Under the pieces are notes generated by a model that saw only the letters and a program-made list of their open reading frames with translations, ran no database searches and had not been told where the DNA came from. From an uncultured Desulfovibrio sp. (lineage in GTDB: Bacteria > Desulfobacterota > Desulfovibrionia > Desulfovibrionales > Desulfovibrionaceae): a stretch of 5,234 nt of DNA. Where the stretch lies: positions 1 through 5,234 of the forward strand of contig CAMWTD010000162.1 of assembly GCA_947177085.1 (NCBI GenBank), written 5' to 3'. A program made the translations under genes and the position numbers. Shown piece by piece: positions 1 to 5,234 of this stretch. The first letter of the stretch is position 1, and the number at the start of each line of letters is the position of its first letter.

Positions 1-502
1 TGATGCGCCCCGCCCGCTTGACCACGCCCACGATGGTATTGCTGGACACCGCGGCCATGTAGGGATTGGGCTGGTCCACCTGCTCCCAGCTTATGCGGTG
101 GATGCGGTTCACGCCCGAGACCATGAAGGCCGTGGTCACGTTGTTGAACTCGGTGACGATGGTTTTGGGCTCCTCGGTGCGCGCGGCCGGCGTCTTGCCG
201 AGCCAGAGGGTGAGGTCCACCAGCGGGATGATGCGGGAGCGCAGGTTGAACGCGCCGAGCACGCTCTCGTGCTGCACCTCGGGGAGCTCCGTGACCTTGG
301 GCATGCGGATGATCTCCAGCACCTTGGCCACGTTGACGCCGTAATAGCCGCGATAATGGGCTGCCTGGTCCTCGCCCACGACCTGCGCCGTGAGCCCCTC
401 CAGCAGGGCGTCCCCGGGCGCAAGCGTCTCGTCCAGGTAAAATTCCACCATTTCCAGCTCATTGGTGCCGGATTCCAGCAGAATATTGGTGATCTCGGCC
501 AT
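1..502 (-). CDS. cheV: CheV-type chemotaxis coupling protein, N-terminal part (runs off left edge)
   Basis: Partial gene: 167 codons are visible, starting at ATG 502-500, and the frame is still open at base 1. CheV proteins join a CheW-like domain, which couples receptors to the CheA kinase in the cytoplasm, to a C-terminal phosphorylatable receiver domain. Full length is usually about 300 residues, so only the CheW-like part is seen and the receiver is not verified. The family signature is clear: SGTNELEMVEFYLDE (residues 11-25), YYGVNVAKVLEIIRMPKVTELP (53-74), VLGAFNLRSRIIPLVDLTLWLG (81-102), IVTEFN (115-120) and SGVNRIHRISWE (129-140). Residues about 26-52 look like an insertion relative to compact CheV proteins. 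GGAGG (minus strand of 507-511) lies 4 bases before the ATG and fixes the start. It is the third gene of the leftward group, 52 bases after ispH. A CheW-only protein cannot be excluded until the C-terminus is seen, but the TNELE opening favours CheV. Confidence 0.85.
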   Translation of the reverse strand, partial: MAEITNILLESGTNELEMVEFYLDETLAPGDALLEGLTAQVVGEDQAAHYRGYYGVNVAKVLEIIRMPKVTELPEVQHESVLGAFNLRSRIIPLVDLTLWLGKTPAARTEEPKTIVTEFNNVTTAFMVSGVNRIHRISWEQVDQPNPYMAAVSSNTIVGVVKRAGRI

Positions 503-508
503 GCTGCC

Positions 509-536
509 TCCGTGCCCGGTATCCGTGCCCGGTATC
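509..536. repeat. 13-bp perfect tandem duplication between ispH and cheV
   Basis: The unit CCGTGCCCGGTAT occurs at 510-522 and again at 523-535 with no mismatch; period-13 identity extends from 509 to 536. It fills about half of the 52-base gap between ispH and the cheV start, and its cheV-proximal end overlaps the GGAGG ribosome binding site. A 5-bp hairpin (GCCCG-GTAT-CGGGC, 527-540) uses the second copy. No function is claimed; a short slippage duplication is the simplest reading. Confidence 0.8.
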
Positions 537-554
537 GGGCCGCCCGCTAAAAGG

Positions 555-1424
555 CTAGAGCGACGCCAGCCATTCCTCGGCCGCGTCAATAAGGCTTTTC
601 GGCGTGGATGCGCCGGCCGTTAGACCTGCGCGGGATTTTGTCGCAAATCTTTTGGCGTCCAGTTCCCCGGGGCGCTCCACATGGAAGGTCTCAACGCCGG
701 CCTGGGCCGCCAGGGCGGCGAGGCGGCGGGTATTGCCGCTCTCCCGGCCGCCCACCACCACCATGACGTCCACCATGCCCGCTATCCGGCGCGCCTCTTC
801 CTGGCGCTCGCGCGTGGCCCCGCAAATGGTGTTCAGCACCGTGAGGCCGCCAAGGCGCTCGCCAAGCCAGGCCTCGATGGCGGCAAAGGCGTCGCGGTCC
901 TGCGTGGTCTGCGAGGCGAGCACATGGGGCCTTGCGGGCTCAAGGGGAAGCTCCATGAGCTCCTCGAGGCTGCCGAAAACCCGCGCCTCGCCCGCGGCGT
1001 AGGAAAGAAGCCCGCGCACCTCGGGGTGTTCGGCCTCGCCGAAAAGCAGGAGCGAGGCCCCGTCCCGCGTGGCGCGGGCGATTGAAAGCTGCGCGCCCTT
1101 GACGCGCGGGCAGGTGGCGTCCTCCACCGTGGCTCCGCTCGCGCGCACGCGCGCTTCCTCCTCCCTCGGGAGGCCGTGGGCGCGGATGAGCACATGGTCC
1201 CCCGGCGCGAGCTCGTCCGCGCCGGCCACGCAGGCCACGCCGCGACCGGCGTAGTGCTCCAGCACCTGGGGGTTGTGGATGATGGGCCCGAGGGTGCAGA
1301 TGCGCGCGGGCCGGGCGGGCGAAGCCCCGGCCTGCTCCTGCCGGAGGAGGGCGTTTTCCAGGTTTTGCAGGGCGAGGCTCACGCCCATGCAGAAGCCTGC
1401 TGTCTTTGCGCGAAGAACGTCCAT
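555..1424 (-). CDS. ispH: 4-hydroxy-3-methylbut-2-enyl diphosphate reductase (IspH/LytB)
   Basis: Last enzyme of the MEP (non-mevalonate) isoprenoid pathway: a cytosolic iron-sulfur enzyme that reduces HMBPP to isopentenyl and dimethylallyl diphosphate. The 289-residue product is of normal family length. The three cluster-binding cysteines are present: C12 in AGFCMGV, C105 in ATCPRVKG and C201 in NTICGATRERQ. Substrate-binding positions are also in place: H50 (PIIHNP), H83 (IRAHGLP), H133 and E135 (GEAEHPEV), the SQTT motif near 171-174, S229 and N231 (RESGNT), and S273 in GLTAGASTPKSLI. The frame is open further upstream to 1508, but ATG 1424-1422 is chosen because MDVLRAKTAGFCMGV matches the usual N-terminus and a GGAG lies 6 bases upstream. 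It starts 26 bases after the dihydrouridine synthase stop and precedes cheV, so it is probably co-transcribed with both. The identification is secure. Confidence 0.97.
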   Translation of the reverse strand: MDVLRAKTAGFCMGVSLALQNLENALLRQEQAGASPARPARICTLGPIIHNPQVLEHYAGRGVACVAGADELAPGDHVLIRAHGLPREEEARVRASGATVEDATCPRVKGAQLSIARATRDGASLLLFGEAEHPEVRGLLSYAAGEARVFGSLEELMELPLEPARPHVLASQTTQDRDAFAAIEAWLGERLGGLTVLNTICGATRERQEEARRIAGMVDVMVVVGGRESGNTRRLAALAAQAGVETFHVERPGELDAKRFATKSRAGLTAGASTPKSLIDAAEEWLASL

Positions 1425-1430
1425 GCGGGG

Positions 1431-1434
1431 CTCC
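1431..1434 (-). promoter_or_regulatory. Ribosome binding site deciding the ispH start
   Basis: GGAG on the minus strand, 6 bases ahead of ATG 1424. It supports this internal start over the longer open frame that would overlap the upstream gene's 3' end. Confidence 0.7.
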
Positions 1435-1450
1435 GAGAAAGGGCAAAACT

Positions 1451-2458
1451 TCAGGAAAGGCCGGCGCTGTCGAGAAATTCGTCGAGCGCCGTTTCCAGAT
1501 CCTGCCAATCAGTACAGCGGCACAGGCGTTGACGCAAGACCCGCACCCCGGGCAAAAAGCGCACATAGCGCGGCGCGAGGGAGCGCATCTTGAGGAGCGC
1601 CCCGGCGCTTCCCCCGTGCTCGCGCGCGAGGCGCACGTGCAGGCGGATCATGGCGCGCAGCGCCGCCGCGTCCGGCGCGGGCGGGTTTTCGCCGCGCAAG
1701 AGGGCGCGATGCGTCGCGAAGATGGCCGGGTCATGCAGCGCGCCGCGCGCATACATGACGGCCGAGGCCCCGGTTTCGGCGAGGCAGCGGAGGCCGTCCC
1801 GCGCGCCGAGCAGGTCGCCGCTCGCCAGCAGCGGAATGGAAAGGCGCGGGGCAAGGCGGGCAATCTCCTCCCAGTGGGCGCTGCCGCCAAAGCCCTGCCG
1901 GGCCGTGCGCGGATGCAGGGTGAGCCACGCGGCCCCCGCGTCCTCGAGGCGCAGGGCGAGGTCCGGCAGGACCATCCGCTCCCGGTCGACGCCGAGCCGA
2001 AGCTTGAAGCCCACGCGGCCCGGGGCCTCGCCAATCATGGCCCGGGCGCAGGCCAGCGCCCGCGCCGCATCCCCCAGAAGGGCCGCGCCCGCGCCCTGGC
2101 GCATGACCTTGGCGACGGAGCAGCCCATGTTGCAGTCAAACCAGGCATAGCCCGCGCCGCGCAGGGTGCGCACGGCCGACCCGAGCGCGTCCGGCTCGGC
2201 CCCGAACAACTGCACCACCAGCGGCTGGTCCTCCGGCAGACTCTGAAGCAGTTCGCCCGTGCCCGGGCTTTTGTACACAAGACCCTTGGCGCTGACCATT
2301 TCCGTCACGCAGACGGCCGCGCCATAGTGGCGGCAGAGCAGGCGGAAGGGCAAATCGCTGTAGCCCGCGAGCGGCGCGAGCCACGGCGCGTCGGCCGCAA
2401 AGGGGAGGGGCCGCTCCGCGCCGGCGGGCGCGGGCGGGAGAAAGAAGCGTTTACGCAT
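1451..2458 (-). CDS. tRNA-dihydrouridine synthase (Dus family)
   Basis: FMN enzyme that reduces specific uridines in tRNA to dihydrouridine. From ATG 2458 the product is 335 residues, a usual length. Features of the Dus TIM barrel appear in order: PWLAPLAGYSDLPFR (about 25-39), TEMVSAKGLVY (52-62), QLFGAEPDAL (83-92), the active-site loop FDCNMGCSVAKV (107-118) with catalytic C113, K152 in GFKLRLG, H182 in LTLHPRTARQGF, the ASGDLLG turn (212-218) and MYARGALHDPAIF (235-247). A helical C-terminal domain follows. The loop reads GCS where most family members have GCP. The layout resembles DusB-type proteins, but I do not assign a DusA/B/C subtype. The start is uncertain: ATG 2458 has no good Shine-Dalgarno, while an in-frame GTG at 2521 has AGGA 9 bases upstream and would add 21 residues. 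It is first in the leftward group, 26 bases before ispH. Confidence 0.93.
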   Translation of the reverse strand: MRKRFFLPPAPAGAERPLPFAADAPWLAPLAGYSDLPFRLLCRHYGAAVCVTEMVSAKGLVYKSPGTGELLQSLPEDQPLVVQLFGAEPDALGSAVRTLRGAGYAWFDCNMGCSVAKVMRQGAGAALLGDAARALACARAMIGEAPGRVGFKLRLGVDRERMVLPDLALRLEDAGAAWLTLHPRTARQGFGGSAHWEEIARLAPRLSIPLLASGDLLGARDGLRCLAETGASAVMYARGALHDPAIFATHRALLRGENPPAPDAAALRAMIRLHVRLAREHGGSAGALLKMRSLAPRYVRFLPGVRVLRQRLCRCTDWQDLETALDEFLDSAGLS

Positions 2459-2488
2459 GCCGGCCCGAGCATAGCAGCGGCCGCCCCG

Positions 2489-2540
2489 GGACGCCACGGC
2501 TTTTTTGCCCTGGCCCGGCACGCGCGGGCGTCCTTTTTTT
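2489..2540 (+). terminator. Terminator-like inverted repeat with T7 run, reading antisense to the dus gene
   Basis: GGACGCC (2489-2495) pairs with GGCGTCC (2527-2533), a 7-bp perfect stem extendable by a G-U pair. Seven T residues (2534-2540) follow directly on the plus strand. The 31-base loop holds a smaller GGC-T6-GCC palindrome (2498-2509). The form is that of an intrinsic terminator for rightward transcription, but no plus-strand gene precedes it. On the minus strand the same arms would sit in or near the dihydrouridine synthase leader and pair over the AGGA at 2534-2531. The long loop and a competing GCCCG/CGGGC pairing (2513-2517 with 2525-2529) weaken the call. Confidence 0.35.
2531..2534 (-). 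promoter_or_regulatory. Possible ribosome binding site for an alternative GTG start of the dus gene
   Basis: AGGA on the minus strand after a run of A residues, 9 bases before an in-frame GTG at 2521-2519. If used, the dihydrouridine synthase would be 356 residues instead of 335. The ATG at 2458 has no comparable site. Confidence 0.35.
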
Positions 2541-2691
2541 GACCTGGCGCGGACGTGGAAAAATCGGTACTGGCAACTCGTTTATCTTATTGATTTTTTA
2601 AATATGGCAGGAATCTTGCTGCGTCCGCCGCATACCACCAGCGCCGGGCCGGAGGCCCGCCACGACGGTGACGTTCAGCGCAACCTGTGAT
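2541..2691. promoter_or_regulatory. Divergent promoter region with AT-rich core
   Basis: Gene-free stretch between the two divergent transcription units. Its core, about 2556-2615, is strikingly AT-rich (T/A runs at 2559-2563 and 2581-2605) within GC-rich surroundings, the expected place for promoters of both the leftward operon and the rightward transglycosylase. I could not fix a convincing -35/-10 pair on either strand: TTGACC at 2539-2544 has no -10 at proper spacing, and TAAGAT (minus strand of 2584-2589) lacks a good -35. Between 2645 and 2659 there is a 6-bp hairpin, CGGGCC-GGA-GGCCCG, that would lie in the transglycosylase leader. It lacks a T run and so is not a terminator. Confidence 0.45.
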
Positions 2692-2703
2692 AAGGAATGA
2701 GCC

Positions 2704-3906
2704 ATGCCATGCCGCAAGACCTTCGTCCTCTGTTCGCTCTGCCTCGCGGGCGCGGGGAGCGCCCTGCTCCTCGGGCTGCTCTCGGGCTTCGCGCCCCGGG
2801 GCGAGGGCTATGAGGTGCGTCGCCGGGCCAGCGCACGGGTGGTGAGCCTGCAGGCATCCGACCTGCCCGCGCCCATCCTGCAGGCCGGAGACGGCAGCCA
2901 CGTCTGGGCGGTGCGCCGTCCGGCGCAGGACGCCGCGGAGCCCGGGGCGGCCACCCTTGCGGCTGCCGAGGCCGTGCGCGACCTTCTCGCCGAGCGGCGC
3001 AACGGCGAATTCATCAGCTTCCATCCCGAGGGCATCCGCCTGAGCATGGCGGCCGCGACGCCGCTTTTCGGCTTCGAGGGCGCGGCTCCCGACGCTCCCG
3101 CAACGGCGGGCCTCGCCCCCCTGGTGGCGCTGGACGGCGCATCGGCCCCGCAGCTCCTCGCAGTGGAGCCCTTCCGCGCCAGCGACGCGCTGGACATGGA
3201 CGGCCGGCCCGTGCGCTGGCAGGATACGGGCGGCCTCATGGCGGCCTACAGGCCCCTTGCGCCGCGCCAGAGCAGCCGGGCCATGCGGGCCGCTCCCACG
3301 GCCGCGCCCGCGCCGGAAACAGCGGCCATGCGGGCCTACGCCTCCGGGGATTCCGCGGCCAAGGCCCACCGCTATCAGGAACTGGTGGAAAACTTCTCGC
3401 GCCGCTATGACCTCAACACGGCCCTGGTCTACGCCATCATCCACAGCGAGAGCGATTTTTCGCCCACGCTCGTCAGCGGCAAGTCGGCCATGGGGCTCAT
3501 GCAGCTTCTGCCGAGCACGGCCAGCGGCGAGGTGCACCGCTTCCTCTACGGCCGGCGCGGCGACATCGGCTTCGACGACCTGCGCGTGCCCGAGATCAAC
3601 ATCCGCTACGGCACGGCCTATCTGCACATCCTGCTCACCCGCTATTTCCAGAACGTGACCGACCCGCTTTCGCGCGAATACTGCACGGTCGCCGCCTACA
3701 ACATGGGGCCCAACCGCTTCCTGCGGCTCTACGGCGCGACGAGCGAGGAGGCCGTGGCGCGCATCAACGCCATGAGCGCCGACGAGCTGTATGAAGACCT
3801 CACGCGGCGGCTGCCCGTGCGCGAGACCCGGGCCTATGTGGCCAAGGTGCGGCGCATGAAGCACCATTACGCCGCGCAGCTTGACCTGCCGGCGGCACTG
3901 AACTGA
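2704..3906 (+). CDS. MltC-like lytic murein transglycosylase with SLT domain
   Basis: Predicted peptidoglycan lyase that cleaves MurNAc-GlcNAc bonds to form 1,6-anhydro ends in the periplasm; 400 residues. The N-terminus has basic residues then a hydrophobic run (about 7-29), a signal peptide or membrane anchor. C10 and C13 do not fit a lipobox, unlike E. coli MltC, which is a lipoprotein. Residues 30-220 are Ala/Pro-rich and match no domain I recognise. The SLT domain spans about 222-389: ALVYAIIHSESDFSP with probable catalytic E249, SAMGLMQLLPSTA (261-273), INIRYGTAYL (298-307), and AAYNMGPNRFLRLYG (330-344). The tail DELYEDLTRRLPVRETRAYVAKV (360-382) closely resembles the MltC C-terminus. 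The start is supported by AAGGA at 2692-2696, 7 bases before the ATG. A strong terminator follows 6 bases after the stop, so it is probably monocistronic. Substrate preference and cellular role are inferred from the family. Confidence 0.9.
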   Translation: MPCRKTFVLCSLCLAGAGSALLLGLLSGFAPRGEGYEVRRRASARVVSLQASDLPAPILQAGDGSHVWAVRRPAQDAAEPGAATLAAAEAVRDLLAERRNGEFISFHPEGIRLSMAAATPLFGFEGAAPDAPATAGLAPLVALDGASAPQLLAVEPFRASDALDMDGRPVRWQDTGGLMAAYRPLAPRQSSRAMRAAPTAAPAPETAAMRAYASGDSAAKAHRYQELVENFSRRYDLNTALVYAIIHSESDFSPTLVSGKSAMGLMQLLPSTASGEVHRFLYGRRGDIGFDDLRVPEINIRYGTAYLHILLTRYFQNVTDPLSREYCTVAAYNMGPNRFLRLYGATSEEAVARINAMSADELYEDLTRRLPVRETRAYVAKVRRMKHHYAAQLDLPAALN

Positions 3907-3912
3907 CGCCCG

Positions 3913-3940
3913 GGGCGGCTTGGCCGCCCTTTTCTTTTTC
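3913..3940 (+). terminator. Rho-independent terminator after the transglycosylase gene
   Basis: GGGCGGC (3913-3919), loop TTG, GCCGCCC (3923-3929): a perfect 7-bp GC stem followed by TTTTCTTTTTC (3930-3940). It begins 6 bases after the TGA stop at 3904-3906 and separates the transglycosylase from the transporter gene. Confidence 0.92.
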
Positions 3941-3976
3941 CTCCCGCCGGGTTAGCCTGCCCCATCGCGCATGCAC

Positions 3977-3984
3977 GAGGGGGA
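3977..3984 (+). promoter_or_regulatory. Ribosome binding site deciding the transporter start
   Basis: GAGGGGGA ends 7 bases before ATG 3992. The earlier in-frame ATG at 3971 has no purine-rich site ahead of it and would place this sequence inside the coding region, so 3992 is preferred. A four-codon mini-frame (ATG 3984, ending TGA 3993-3995) overlaps the start and is probably chance. Confidence 0.7.
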
Positions 3985-3991
3985 TGGCGTC

Positions 3992-5149
3992 ATGAAAAGT
4001 TCCGGGCTTCTCGCTCTCGCCTGTGGCACATTTGCCCTGGGCGTGGCCGAATTTTCCATGATGGGCATCCTCTCCCCGCTGGCCCATGACCTTGACGTCA
4101 CCATCCCCCAGGCCGGGGACTTCATTTCGGCCTACGCCCTCGGCGTGAGCCTGGGCGCGCCGCTGCCGCTCTTTTTCCGCAGGCATCCCCTGAAACATAT
4201 CCTGCTCGGCCTCTGCTGCCTCATCGTGCTCGGCAACGGGCTGGCGGCCGCGGCCCCCGGCTATGTGAGCCTCATTTGCGCGCGCTTTCTCGCCGGGCTG
4301 CCGCACGGGGCCTACTTCGGCGTGGGGGCCATCGTGGCCGTGCGCCTTGTGCCGCCGGGCTACAAGGCCACAGCCGTGGCCATCATGGTGACGGGCATGA
4401 CCGTGGCCAATGTGCTCGGCGTGCCGGCCGTCACCTGGCTCACCAACGCCTTTTCCTGGCGGCTCACCTTCCTGCTCGCGGCCCTGTGGGGGGCCATCGC
4501 CTTTCTGGGCATCCTTGGCTGCGTACCCGCCGCGCCAGCGCCCAAAGAGCAGAGCTTCAGCCGACAGGTGCGCTTCCTCAAAGGGCCCGCGCCCTGGCTC
4601 ATCTTCGCGGCGACCTTTCTGGGCCAGGGCAGCGTCTATTGCTGGTACAGCTACATGGAGCCCATCCTTCAGCAGATCACCCGCGTCCCCGCGGACGACA
4701 TGAAGTGGGTCATGGCGCTGGCGGGCCTCGGCATGTTCTCGGGGGGCCTGCTCTGCGGCCGCCTGGCCGACCGCTTCCGGCCCGCGCTGGTCTCCGCCTG
4801 CACGGCCATGAGCATCGTGCCCATCCTGCTCGCCATCTACTTTTTCAGCGCCCGGGCCCTGGTGGCCGTGCCCCTGGTCTTTTTGGGCGCGGCCGCGCTT
4901 TTCGGGCTGGGCGGCCCCATGCAATATCTTATCGTCCGCTATTCGCGCGGCGGCGAGATATTGGGCGGCGCGGGCATCCAGATCGCCTTCAACATGTCCA
5001 ACGCCTGCTCCGCCTATCTCGGCGGCATGGTCATCCGCCACGGCTATGGCCTGGCCTCCCCGGCCTTGCTCGGCGTACCCATGGCCCTTGTGTGCGCCGG
5101 TGTGCTCATCTGGTTTTACCGGCGCTATCCGGGCAGGCCCGGGGAGTGA
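3992..5149 (+). CDS. AraJ-like major facilitator superfamily transporter
   Basis: Predicted 12-helix inner-membrane transporter of the DHA1-type drug/sugar exporter group, 385 residues, normal length. Approximate helices: 5-27, 41-62, 67-88, 91-118, 126-148, 155-178, then a cytoplasmic loop with basic residues (179-198), and 200-222, 237-258, 264-285, 289-315, 323-348, 354-376. The match to E. coli AraJ is visible through much of the chain: ACGTFALGVAEFSMMGILSP (10-29), PLKHILLGL (66-74), GLPHGAYFGVGAIV (102-115), GMTVANVLGVP (135-145), FSWRLTFLL (154-162) and GGEILGGAGIQIAFNMSNA (320-338). As in AraJ, the loop after helix 2 lacks the usual Asp-Arg motif A, while the equivalent GRLADRFRP is kept after helix 8 (256-264). 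AraJ itself has no firmly established substrate, and no arabinose gene is nearby, so no substrate is assigned. It lies 85 bases after the transglycosylase, behind that gene's terminator; no clear promoter of its own is visible. Confidence 0.92.
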   Translation: MKSSGLLALACGTFALGVAEFSMMGILSPLAHDLDVTIPQAGDFISAYALGVSLGAPLPLFFRRHPLKHILLGLCCLIVLGNGLAAAAPGYVSLICARFLAGLPHGAYFGVGAIVAVRLVPPGYKATAVAIMVTGMTVANVLGVPAVTWLTNAFSWRLTFLLAALWGAIAFLGILGCVPAAPAPKEQSFSRQVRFLKGPAPWLIFAATFLGQGSVYCWYSYMEPILQQITRVPADDMKWVMALAGLGMFSGGLLCGRLADRFRPALVSACTAMSIVPILLAIYFFSARALVAVPLVFLGAAALFGLGGPMQYLIVRYSRGGEILGGAGIQIAFNMSNACSAYLGGMVIRHGYGLASPALLGVPMALVCAGVLIWFYRRYPGRPGE

Positions 5150-5161
5150 CAGACAGCGGAG

Positions 5162-5198
5162 AAAGGGCCGGACAAAAAATTTTGCGGCCGGCCCTTTT
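5162..5198 (+). terminator. Hairpin terminator after the transporter gene, possibly bidirectional
   Basis: AAAGGGCCGG (5162-5171) pairs perfectly with CCGGCCCTTT (5188-5197) across a 16-base A/T-rich loop. The T run on the plus strand is four bases (5195-5198). On the minus strand the stem ends in CCCTTTC, so it could also end leftward transcription from beyond the window. It starts 12 bases after the transporter stop. The remaining bases to 5234 hold no gene; a TTGACG at 5210-5215 could be a -35 element, but any -10 would lie past the edge. Confidence 0.75.
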
Positions 5199-5234
5199 GC
5201 CGCGCAAAGTTGACGGTTCAACCAATCAATTTTT

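Noticed and set aside
527..540. Hairpin GCCCG-GTAT-CGGGC between ispH and cheV as a terminator
   Set aside because: Only 5 bp and no T run on either strand; it arises from the tandem 13-base repeat.
1406..2542. 378-codon open frame on the plus strand opposite the dihydrouridine synthase gene
   Set aside because: Rich in Ala, Arg and Gly with no recognisable motif; the opposite strand encodes a well-matched Dus enzyme.
2561..2584. FliA (sigma-28)-like promoter on the minus strand: TAAA, then ACCGATTT, upstream of an operon containing cheV
   Set aside because: The spacing between the two elements is 12 bases rather than the usual 15, and the -10 part matches only at its CCGAT core. It is too weak to call despite the attractive chemotaxis link.
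2505..2690. 61-codon plus-strand frame in the divergent intergenic region
   Set aside because: It covers the AT-rich promoter core, has no convincing ribosome binding site and no recognisable motif, and its codon use shifts abruptly along its length.
2587..3867. 426-codon open frame on the minus strand opposite the transglycosylase gene
   Set aside because: Low-complexity shadow of a GC-rich gene; the plus-strand frame has unmistakable SLT motifs and a good ribosome binding site.
3800..5221. 473-codon open frame on the minus strand opposite the transporter gene
   Set aside because: Composition is dominated by Gly, His, Ala, Asp and Glu with no domain pattern, as expected from the complement of a GC-rich membrane-protein gene. 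It overlaps the clear AraJ-like gene and crosses its terminator.
5209..5222. Small hairpin GTTGA-CGGT-TCAAC near the right edge as a second terminator or operator
   Set aside because: Five base pairs, A/T-containing stem, too close to the window edge to judge what it belongs to.

Overview
The window is GC-rich (roughly two thirds G+C by eye) with third codon positions strongly biased to G/C. It is densely packed with ordinary bacterial housekeeping genes. The combination of a CheV-type chemotaxis scaffold, IspH and a dihydrouridine synthase beginning its barrel with PWLAPLAGYSDLPFR suggests a Desulfovibrio-like sulfate reducer (Desulfovibrionaceae). That placement rests on general resemblance and is not proven by the window.

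Layout: two transcription units diverge from an intergenic region around 2459-2703. Leftward (minus strand) run a tRNA-dihydrouridine synthase gene (2458-1451), ispH (1424-555) and the first 167 codons of a cheV-like gene (502-1, continuing past the left edge). The gaps between them are 26 and 52 bases, with no terminator in either, so they are probably one operon. Rightward (plus strand) runs a MltC-like lytic transglycosylase (2704-3906), closed by a clear intrinsic terminator at 3913-3940. It is followed by an AraJ-like major facilitator transporter (3992-5149) with its own hairpin terminator at 5162-5198.

The genes do not form an evident single pathway. The leftward group mixes tRNA modification, the last step of the MEP isoprenoid pathway and chemotaxis signalling. 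The rightward pair are a cell-wall lytic enzyme and an inner-membrane exporter-type protein. Their link looks like shared neighbourhood, not shared function.

I found no mobile element, CRISPR array, RNA gene, phage gene or recognisable defence system. Very long open frames opposite the real genes (for example 3800-5221 minus and 2587-3867 minus) are GC-driven shadows. The points most worth a second look are modest: an apparent insertion in the CheW-like domain of the CheV protein, the unrecognised N-terminal half of the transglycosylase, a terminator-like inverted repeat over the dihydrouridine synthase start region, and an uncertain start for that gene.
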